From: Anaerolineae bacterium
Lineage (GTDB): Bacteria; Chloroflexota; Anaerolineae; Aggregatilineales; Phototrophicaceae
DNA length: 5,306 nucleotides
Assembly (NCBI GenBank): GCA_020848855.1
Contig: JADLHH010000630.1
Coordinates: 1-5,306 of the forward strand
Direction of reading: 5' to 3'
Part shown: positions 1 to 5,306 of the stretch, piece after piece
Layout of the letters: every line of letters begins with the position of its first letter
How positions within the stretch are numbered: position 1 is the first letter of the stretch
Translations under genes and position numbers: made by a program
The notes under the pieces: generated by a model
Seen by the model: the letters and a program-made list of their open reading frames with translations, nothing else
Databases searched by the model: none
What the model was told of the DNA's origin: nothing

Positions 1-1166
1 AGCAGCGCCTCGGGGGTTGTCACGCCTTCGGTAAAAATCACCACCTCATCGCTGACTTCACGGACTGCGCGACCGAAGTCCGCCCAGAATTCGAGCGAGG
101 GACCGACGGAATAATCCAGATCGTAGCCGTCGATGCCGTACTCCCGTACCCAGAAGCGCGCTAAGTCGATGATGTACTGGCGCGTTTCGAGGTTATCGTG
201 GCACAGATGGGGTAGCTCGCCCCCGCCAAAGAAACTCTGATAGCTATCGCCTTCAGCAAAGTAGAACCACTTGCGATAATCGCTTGCCGTGTTGGCGCGG
301 GCTTCGAGGAAGAAAGGGTGCTGATCAGAGCAGTGGTTGCCGACGAAATCGACCAGTACGCGCATTCCACGCTGATGGGCGTCGTCGATCAGATCGCGGA
401 GGTCCTGCTCGGTTCCAAAATCAGGATCGACCGCATAAAAATCGGACGCGCCGTACTTATGATAGGTTGGTCCTGCCATCCAGGGCATCAACCAAAGGCA
501 ATTGAAGCCCATGTCCTGAATATAGTCCAGCTTGTCGTAGATGCCGCGCAGCGTGCCCCCCATCGGTTTCGAGAGATCGCCGGTCTGACGCCACGCTTTG
601 CCGTCTCCAGGATAGAACCGGTCTGGCATCACGTAATACATGACCGCGTCTCGAATCCAGTCCGGTGTTTGCCACGAATCGACGGCATAGGCATAGTAAG
701 GCGTCTTTGTGGCGCTGCCTTCGCCACCGTCGGCATAGTGACCATCACATTCAATCCGGTAGCGCACCAGCGTACCATCTGGCTGACCGGGGATCACAGC
801 TTCCAGACGGGTCACGTACCCCCATACCAGATCGTCCCATGTGACCTGCACGATCCTGAACGGCGTGGCAATTCCGACAGAAGTAGCTCCGCGGCTGCCG
901 TTGGGATTCGAACCGTCGGTCGTGTAGTAGCACCAGACATCGCGGGCGTTGGCGGCGGGTCCAACTGTGATGTGCAGGGTGACCGCTTCGCCGGGCTTCG
1001 GATCGCGCGGGGCGATGTTATGTCCGTGGGTGACTCCCGACAGGGCGGCTTTTCGCTGGGCGACGACCTGTTCGGTGAGTTCACCGGGTCCGAATACAAA
1101 GTCTTCGCCCGCGTTGTTTTCCCCGGCAAGCGGCGTCGGTGTTGTTTCATTCGCATGGTTAATCAT
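1..1166 (-). CDS. GH13 alpha-amylase-superfamily enzyme, N-terminal 388 residues (3' end outside window)
   Basis: Translating the minus strand from ATG at 1166 gives an uninterrupted frame to the window edge, so the gene is truncated only by the window. Residues 1-50 are a polar leader with no signal peptide. About 55-160 form a predicted beta-sandwich with YYTTDGSNP (80-88) and LVRYRIECDG, like the starch-binding or E-set domains in front of many GH13 enzymes. The (beta/alpha)8 catalytic domain begins near 170: VMPDRFYPGDG, GGTLRGIYDKLDYI, DFYAVDPDFGT, region I VDFVGNH (Asp273-His278), region II DGYDLDY with nucleophile Asp351, and region III FTEG with acid/base Glu380. The second catalytic Asp (region IV) lies past the edge. 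Position 349 is Asp where GH13 enzymes have an almost invariant Arg. The enzyme probably acts on alpha-glucosides or related sugars in the cytoplasm; the subfamily is not assignable. A GAGG site lies eight bases before the start. Confidence 0.9.
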   Translation of the reverse strand, partial: MINHANETTPTPLAGENNAGEDFVFGPGELTEQVVAQRKAALSGVTHGHNIAPRDPKPGEAVTLHITVGPAANARDVWCYYTTDGSNPNGSRGATSVGIATPFRIVQVTWDDLVWGYVTRLEAVIPGQPDGTLVRYRIECDGHYADGGEGSATKTPYYAYAVDSWQTPDWIRDAVMYYVMPDRFYPGDGKAWRQTGDLSKPMGGTLRGIYDKLDYIQDMGFNCLWLMPWMAGPTYHKYGASDFYAVDPDFGTEQDLRDLIDDAHQRGMRVLVDFVGNHCSDQHPFFLEARANTASDYRKWFYFAEGDSYQSFFGGGELPHLCHDNLETRQYIIDLARFWVREYGIDGYDLDYSVGPSLEFWADFGRAVREVSDEVVIFTEGVTTPEAL

Positions 1167-1174
1167 GGATTCTG

Positions 1175-1178
1175 CCTC
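1175..1178 (-). promoter_or_regulatory. Ribosome binding site of the GH13 gene
   Basis: GAGG on the minus strand lies eight bases before ATG at 1166, inside the 22-base gap after the TAA of the GH127-like gene. It supports this ATG as the start and translation from a shared message. Confidence 0.6.
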
Positions 1179-1188
1179 GTATTCAGGA

Positions 1189-3051
1189 TTAGCTCGAATT
1201 CGGTTGTGTCATTGGGAAAGCGGCTCGTCGGAGCACGGTGCAGCCCATCGGGATCAGGCGGCGATTATCCGCGACAAGCGTCATTGGAGTGTGGTGCCAG
1301 GGATGCAGACTGTCGGCGGGCGCGCGTTCCAGGGCTAAGCCTAAGCTCTTCTGTGCACCGTCCAGAATAAGCGCCCGGTACGCCTGATCCAGACTTTCAG
1401 GTATGATGTCGAAATCGTGAAATCCGGCAACGGGATACGACTTGATCGGTTGCGCGCGGTGATCGATCGGCTGGGCGAACTGCAACGCGCCGTAAAAGAC
1501 CGCATGTTCACCGGTTAAGTAAGGAATGGTGCGGACGGTGTTCGCCATGTCGATATGGATCACGTCGCCCGGTCTCCAGGTTTTCGATACCTTCACGTAA
1601 GCGTCGACCTTCTCGATTTCAGCGCCATCACAATCCACGTGCAGCGCGTTTACCCAACCTGGTCGGCGCAGGTATACGGCGAACTTTACGGGCGTTTCAG
1701 GTTTGAGCGTGATGGATATCGTGTCCGAAAAAGGGTAGTCCGTCGCTTCCGTGATCTGCACCGGCGACCCGTTGAACTGAGTATCGACGATGCACTCGCC
1801 GTAGAGTACCGCTGCGAAGCCATCTTCGGCTCGCTGCCACATGGCGCTGATGTAATGAGGCAGGAGGCGCACGGAATTCGGGTTGCAGCAGCAGGCGACG
1901 TCTTCATGTGTCACAGAATACTTGAAGCGCCCAGCCATCCCATGCAGAAATCCGAAGCCGTCCGGCTGAGCACAGGTCGCCGCCAGCCGCGTGTCGGTTG
2001 TGAGATAGGTGATGCCTGTGCCGCCGGGCAGTCGGGCGCCCTGCGCCGCGTTGAATGTCAGCATCTCGGCAGTATCGCCGTACCAGGCTTCGGCGGACAT
2101 GCTCAAACCACTCGTCAGGCTCAGGAGTAGTTCCGTGATAGTGCAGTATTCGTAGCCGCTGTCGGGGCGTGGAAATCCGTGAATCCCTTCATCGCCAATG
2201 ACCGCGCCGTTAGGCAGCATGTAGCGGCGCAGCTTGAACAGCGCCCGCGCCGCAGCCGTTTCCAGGTCGGGGCGGCGCGTGACCGCCGCAGCCCACAGCA
2301 GCGCCCGCAGATGCTCAACCGTGTGTACGGCGTGCCCGGAAAACGGACGATCCCGCAGCAGATTTTTAACGACCATGTCGTCGTTGGGGAAGGGTGTGGT
2401 CATGCCGCAGAAGTCATCAAACAACCACACGCCAAATTCCCGGTAGGTCGCGTCTCCGGTGATCCGGTACAGCCACGCCACGACGTCGATGTAGCACAAG
2501 CCATGCGTCAAGCCGGTCAAATCCTGATGGGGATCGCTGCCTTGCTGGAAGCAGCGATTATGCTCACCGTAATGCCGCATGGTGAGCTGCGCGGCGCGTT
2601 CAACCGCCCCAAGCACTTCATGCCTGCCGGTCAGCTCGTAGTAGGCGAGCAGCGGCAGCAGCGCGCGACTCTGACTCCACCGTTCGCCGTTTTCGCCGGG
2701 CGGGTGTCGATAGCGCCATTCCGGGCTGTAGATGCCGATGTAACCGTCGTCGTCCTGAGTATGAAGCAGCCCCTGGAGCAGGGCATCGGCTCTGGCGATA
2801 TGCGCGGGATGGTTCGCCAGATGCGCCATCATGACGTACCCCCATAACCAGTTGCCGCGCGTTTCGCTGTCCCACCACGCGAACTGGCTCTGCGATGACG
2901 TGATCCGACTGGCGAACAGGTCATTGGCGGCACGCTCGGTGAGCGCATCCAGCCGCCCGGCATACCCATGCTCAAGGTCGTCCAGAAGCTGTTGCCTGAG
3001 CCAGCCGCCCGGCTGCACTACGCCCAGGGAGAATGGTTGAAGGTTGAGCAT
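1189..3051 (-). CDS. GH127-like (DUF1680) beta-L-arabinofuranosidase family glycoside hydrolase
   Basis: Predicted cytoplasmic exo-glycosidase of 620 residues, a usual length for full DUF1680 proteins (PF07944): an alpha/alpha-barrel followed by beta-sandwich domains. Family landmarks in order are the opening PFSLGVVQPGGWLRQQL, the barrel motif TRGNWLWGY (64-72), THGLCYIDVVAWLY (182-195), SGHAVHTVEHLRALLWA (238-254), GYEYCT (299-304), ACCCNPNSVRLL (386-397), LRRPGW (461-466) and a C-terminus with PMGCTVLRRAAFP. By analogy with the characterised HypBA1 enzyme, which has a zinc-bound cysteine nucleophile, Glu301, Cys303, Cys388 and Cys389 are the likely zinc ligands and nucleophile, and Glu288 the likely acid/base. 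These equivalences come from motif comparison by eye. No signal peptide is seen. ATG at 3051 is the only ordinary start near the family N-terminus. The stop is TAA, 22 bases before the GH13 gene. The sugar could be beta-L-arabinofuranose, but related enzymes have other specificities, so the substrate is open. Confidence 0.9.
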   Translation of the reverse strand: MLNLQPFSLGVVQPGGWLRQQLLDDLEHGYAGRLDALTERAANDLFASRITSSQSQFAWWDSETRGNWLWGYVMMAHLANHPAHIARADALLQGLLHTQDDDGYIGIYSPEWRYRHPPGENGERWSQSRALLPLLAYYELTGRHEVLGAVERAAQLTMRHYGEHNRCFQQGSDPHQDLTGLTHGLCYIDVVAWLYRITGDATYREFGVWLFDDFCGMTTPFPNDDMVVKNLLRDRPFSGHAVHTVEHLRALLWAAAVTRRPDLETAAARALFKLRRYMLPNGAVIGDEGIHGFPRPDSGYEYCTITELLLSLTSGLSMSAEAWYGDTAEMLTFNAAQGARLPGGTGITYLTTDTRLAATCAQPDGFGFLHGMAGRFKYSVTHEDVACCCNPNSVRLLPHYISAMWQRAEDGFAAVLYGECIVDTQFNGSPVQITEATDYPFSDTISITLKPETPVKFAVYLRRPGWVNALHVDCDGAEIEKVDAYVKVSKTWRPGDVIHIDMANTVRTIPYLTGEHAVFYGALQFAQPIDHRAQPIKSYPVAGFHDFDIIPESLDQAYRALILDGAQKSLGLALERAPADSLHPWHHTPMTLVADNRRLIPMGCTVLRRAAFPMTQPNSS

Positions 3052-3067
3052 AATGATGTCTATCCGG

Positions 3068-3072
3068 CTCCT
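3068..3072 (-). promoter_or_regulatory. Possible ribosome binding site of the GH127-like gene, overlapping the upstream stop
   Basis: AGGAG on the minus strand overlaps the TAG stop of the ferritin-like gene (TAGGAG). It lies 16 bases before ATG at 3051, longer than the usual 5-10. No ATG, GTG or TTG lies in frame in between; the codons just upstream of ATG are ATC and ATT. Initiation may rely on translational coupling to the preceding gene, or on a non-standard start nearer the site. Confidence 0.4.
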
Positions 3073-4423
3073 ACGACCGCTTGCTGTAAACCGGATCGCC
3101 CGTACCGAAACTCTGATCCCCGACCGCTGATTTTTGCCCCAGCACTTTGTCTACGAATGCCGACCACCAGTTGATCTGCTGCTCCGGTTGGGCGTACTGC
3201 TCCAGAACCGTTTCGGTCTCGATCAGTCTGCGTGCGCCGAGTTCCTGATATTCCTGTCGGCTCATGCCGCTTCTGGGGATGCCCCAGTTGCGCCCGATTC
3301 GTACATGCAGCACCTCGTCCGCCCAGTCGTAGTCCTGAAAGAGGCGGGCGAGCGGGTCGGCAGCCTCGGCAGCGGTTTCCCACTCGTATTTTTTGCCGGT
3401 GGTGGCGGGCATCAGGCTTTGTTCGATGGTATAGAGGGCGGCATGAGCTTCATTAGCGGTCATGTGCAGGTTGAGCCGCAGCGAAAAACCCGGATGCAAG
3501 GGGATTTCGCGCCGCCAGTCGATGCCCAGCTTCTCGAAATAGACCGATCCCATCATGGCGTGGCGGGCTTCGTCCCACAACTGGCGGCACATATCGACGC
3601 AGAACTGCCACGGCTGACCTTCGGCTTCGACAATCATGCGCGCCATCGCTTCGGGAACATCCATTTCAAGAGTGCGCTTGCACATCAGCGCCAGCGTGCG
3701 TTCTTCGGCGGAAACATTCGCGGTGCGCGCGACTTCGTGCGGCGGGAAGATGAAATTACCCTGCTTTTCGAAGCGATCGTCGCGGCGCGGATGAAAATCC
3801 GGCTGGAACGATTTTGTGACCCGGGACGAGGGTAGTACTGAAGGAATCGTGGTAGTTCCGTCGATGCCGCCTGCCGCCGCCAGGAATTGCTGCAGATGGT
3901 ATTTGAAGGCTGCCGACTCGGCGACGGCTTCGACCGCAGCGGAACCCCAAATCACGGCATCCCCTTCTTCGAGGATTAACAGGCGCAGGATGCGCCGGGT
4001 GGGGTGGTCTACCAGCGGATTCGCTGCGGCGAAATGCGCTTCATACGCGGTGAGCAGCGCCGGCTTCAGCACACTGTAGAGCGCCGTCAGTTTCTCCGAA
4101 GTGGTTTCTGCGGTCAGTATTTCGTCAAAGAGAGCGTCCAGGCGCGGATCGGGTGATTTATCCATGTCCGGCATCGGGTTGCGCATTTCGCTAACACGCA
4201 CGCGAAACAACTGCGCATGTTCGGCGGCAAGATAACTGTGCAGGCTGAGCGCTTCTTTGACTTCCCATTCCGGCGTCGGGTTCAACCAGTACAGCGCTGC
4301 TTCCATTGTCCGCTTGGCGATCCAGGCGTAGCGCAGCAGGCGCGTCACGGTCTCGTCGACACTCAAGCCGATCTGGGCAGCTTCGTGATAGCCGGCGATA
4401 TTCGCGAGTGGTGGTATTGGCAT
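3071..4423 (-). CDS. Ferritin-like protein with two tandem four-helix units, function unknown
   Basis: A 450-residue soluble, helix-rich protein without signal peptide or membrane segment. The C-terminal unit (about 240-382) has the carboxylate-bridged di-iron pattern E, ExxH, E, ExxH: candidates are Glu253 (KRTLE), Glu285/His288 (DEARH), Glu325 (TANEAH) and Glu370/His373 (EVLH). The N-terminal unit (about 28-165) repeats the pattern with KRTME (Glu41), Glu68-x-x-Gln71, TAYEAH (Glu128) and Glu152-x-x-Asp155, so the carboxylates are kept but both histidines are replaced. Ferritin-like di-iron proteins store iron or activate oxygen (hydroxylases, N-oxygenases, oxidases); which applies here is not visible. 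The ferritin fold is inferred from motif spacing, not from a recognised named family; a DUF455-like relative is possible. Start ATG at 4423 is supported by GAGGGAG six bases upstream. The stop is TAG, and the next gene starts 19 bases later. The tail after about 430 is polar and probably disordered. Confidence 0.8.
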   Translation of the reverse strand: MPIPPLANIAGYHEAAQIGLSVDETVTRLLRYAWIAKRTMEAALYWLNPTPEWEVKEALSLHSYLAAEHAQLFRVRVSEMRNPMPDMDKSPDPRLDALFDEILTAETTSEKLTALYSVLKPALLTAYEAHFAAANPLVDHPTRRILRLLILEEGDAVIWGSAAVEAVAESAAFKYHLQQFLAAAGGIDGTTTIPSVLPSSRVTKSFQPDFHPRRDDRFEKQGNFIFPPHEVARTANVSAEERTLALMCKRTLEMDVPEAMARMIVEAEGQPWQFCVDMCRQLWDEARHAMMGSVYFEKLGIDWRREIPLHPGFSLRLNLHMTANEAHAALYTIEQSLMPATTGKKYEWETAAEAADPLARLFQDYDWADEVLHVRIGRNWGIPRSGMSRQEYQELGARRLIETETVLEQYAQPEQQINWWSAFVDKVLGQKSAVGDQSFGTGDPVYSKRS

Positions 4424-4490
4424 GAATTACTCCCTCGTCTCATAAATCTCATTCAGAACCGGGCGAATAGCAGCGCGCCTTCCCGCTCCG
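4424..4490 (-). other. Short intergenic gap within the cluster (67 bases)
   Basis: This is the longest non-coding stretch in the window. Read on the minus strand it begins GC-rich and ends with the ribosome site of the ferritin-like gene. I see no stem followed by a T-run that would make an intrinsic terminator, and no convincing -35/-10 pair. Read-through from the amidohydrolase gene is therefore the simplest view. Confidence 0.5.
4430..4436 (-). promoter_or_regulatory. Ribosome binding site of the ferritin-like gene
   Basis: The minus strand reads GAGGGAG followed by six bases (TAATTC) and then ATG at 4423. This is a strong Shine-Dalgarno match at good spacing and fixes the start of the 450-residue protein. 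Confidence 0.75.
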
Positions 4491-5303
4491 TTACTGGGCA
4501 TTGGCAAACTGGTTGAGCTTGAAGAGTCGAACCGCGTTCCCGTACATGAACTGGTCGTAATGCTCTGGCGCAAGCCCGGCTGTGTGGGCATTGAAATAGG
4601 GGCGGTAAAAGGTCGAATCGTCATAGGTATCCAGCCCATTGATCGGGTTGTCGGTTCCGAACAGGATTTTATGGCTGCCGCAGTGGTGGATCGCTTCGCG
4701 GGTTTTGCCGGGAGTCACCCAACAGCAATCGCCATAAAGGTTGGGCAACTCACTGACGAGGGTGATGGCTTCCTGGTTATCGGTTCCTAAGCCCATGTGA
4801 TACAGGACAATGTTGACTGCTGGATGCCGGCGCGCAGCCTCGTAGACCGCGCGCGGGCTGGATTCACGGTCGTTCGCGGTATGCGTGACGACCACGAGGT
4901 CAAGCTGTTCGGCAAGCTCGATATAGGGCGTGACCTGCGGACTGTCAAACGCGGTTTTCGAGAGATAGGGGTGAACCTTCAAGCCATAGACAATGTCTCG
5001 GTTGTCGGCGACCAGCGCCGCAAATTCCGGCGTGCAGCCTTCCGTCGCCGGCTTGATCCAGAACAGCGCACCGAAGCGATCCGGGTGTGAGCGGGCGAGG
5101 CGCAGCACCTTCTCATTGACCGCGCGCTGACTGATTTGCTGATCCGGCGGGATTGGCATCTGATACCCATCGACTTCGCTGCCTTCGATGTTCGAAACCA
5201 GCGCGTAGTCGATGTGATACTTGTCCATCGAATGGAGCAGCAAAGCTTCCGACATGTCGAACGTCAGAATTTTGCCGATGTGGACGTGACAATCAACGAT
5301 CAC
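4491..5303 (-). CDS. Amidohydrolase family (amidohydrolase-2 type) TIM-barrel metal hydrolase
   Basis: Predicted cytoplasmic metal-dependent hydrolase or decarboxylase of the amidohydrolase superfamily (PF04909-like); the substrate cannot be told from sequence. Visible landmarks along the 270 residues are the N-terminal HxH metal motif (DCHVH, His6 and His8), GLKVHP near 108-112 (Lys109, His111), VTHT with His141, LYHMG with His169, FGTDNP with Asp218, and a C-terminal YGNAVRLFKL that matches the usual family ending (GNAxRLF). This is the full ligand order expected of the fold, and the length is normal for compact members. The chosen start is GTG at 5303, which gives the typical opening M-I-V-D-C-H. 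Only three bases lie beyond it in the window (codon ATC, same frame), so an upstream start cannot be excluded and the ribosome site is not visible. It ends in TAA, 67 bases before the ferritin-like gene, and is the first gene seen in the cluster. Family confidence is high; specific function is unknown. Confidence 0.88.
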   Translation of the reverse strand: MIVDCHVHIGKILTFDMSEALLLHSMDKYHIDYALVSNIEGSEVDGYQMPIPPDQQISQRAVNEKVLRLARSHPDRFGALFWIKPATEGCTPEFAALVADNRDIVYGLKVHPYLSKTAFDSPQVTPYIELAEQLDLVVVTHTANDRESSPRAVYEAARRHPAVNIVLYHMGLGTDNQEAITLVSELPNLYGDCCWVTPGKTREAIHHCGSHKILFGTDNPINGLDTYDDSTFYRPYFNAHTAGLAPEHYDQFMYGNAVRLFKLNQFANAQ

Positions 5304-5306
5304 GAT

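Noticed and set aside
318..1370. 350-residue plus-strand open frame
   Set aside because: It lies antisense to the GH13 gene and runs past its start into the end of the GH127-like gene. The translation is rich in Arg, Gly and Val with no domain motif, whereas the opposite strand shows clear GH13 motifs. It is an antisense shadow.
1885..1893. GCA GCA GCA on the plus strand as a microsatellite
   Set aside because: It is simply three Cys codons (TGC) of the conserved GH127 zinc motif on the minus strand, too short to be a repeat tract.
2179..2847. 222-residue plus-strand open frame
   Set aside because: Fully antisense to the GH127-like gene, with low-complexity Arg/Gln/Ala-rich translation and no recognisable motif.
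3134..3835. 233-residue plus-strand open frame
   Set aside because: Fully antisense to the ferritin-like gene, whose ExxH motifs and good ribosome site show the real coding strand.
4424..4490. Possible terminator or internal promoter between the amidohydrolase and ferritin-like genes
   Set aside because: There are GC-rich bases near the amidohydrolase stop but no stable stem with a following T-run, and no credible -35/-10 pair.
4427..4639. 70-residue minus-strand frame spanning the end of the amidohydrolase and the 67-base gap
   Set aside because: Most of it overlaps the conserved C-terminus of the amidohydrolase in another frame, it has no visible ribosome site, and its sequence resembles nothing known to me.

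Overview
The window reads as a compact bacterial operon fragment transcribed entirely on the minus strand, so gene order in transcription runs from high to low coordinates. Four genes fill almost all of it: (1) an amidohydrolase-2 type TIM-barrel metal hydrolase (5303-4491), (2) a 450-residue ferritin-like protein (4423-3071), (3) a GH127-type (DUF1680) beta-L-arabinofuranosidase-like glycosidase (3051-1189), and (4) the first 388 residues of a GH13 alpha-amylase-superfamily enzyme, whose C-terminus lies beyond position 1. Gaps between genes are 67, 19 and 22 bases. None contains a convincing terminator or promoter, and purine-rich ribosome sites precede genes 2, 3 and 4, as expected of one polycistronic message. 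No RNA gene, mobile element, CRISPR array or repeat array was seen.

Organism: composition is moderately GC-rich (near 58-60% by eye), coding is dense, and the genes use bacterial Shine-Dalgarno sites. The combination of a DUF1680 glycosidase, an unassigned ferritin-like protein and a divergent GH13 enzyme would fit an environmental, possibly uncultured bacterium. A Chloroflexota-like origin is only a guess and nothing here proves it.

How the genes may work together: the GH127-like enzyme and the GH13 enzyme point to carbohydrate breakdown. Neither has a signal peptide, so they probably act on imported oligosaccharides or glycosides in the cytoplasm. The amidohydrolase and the ferritin-like protein are not usual parts of an arabinan or starch locus; they could act on the non-sugar part of a glycoside, but that is inference. 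No transporter or regulator is inside the window.

The two strongest oddities are in the proteins. The ferritin-like protein appears to be an internal duplication of a four-helix ferritin-like unit: the four helix signatures recur in the same order, but only the second copy has both histidines of a canonical di-iron site. The GH13 enzyme keeps its catalytic Asp and Glu but has Asp where the family has an almost invariant Arg two residues before the nucleophile. Together with the unusual gene company, this makes the cassette a candidate for an uncharacterised glycoside-processing pathway.
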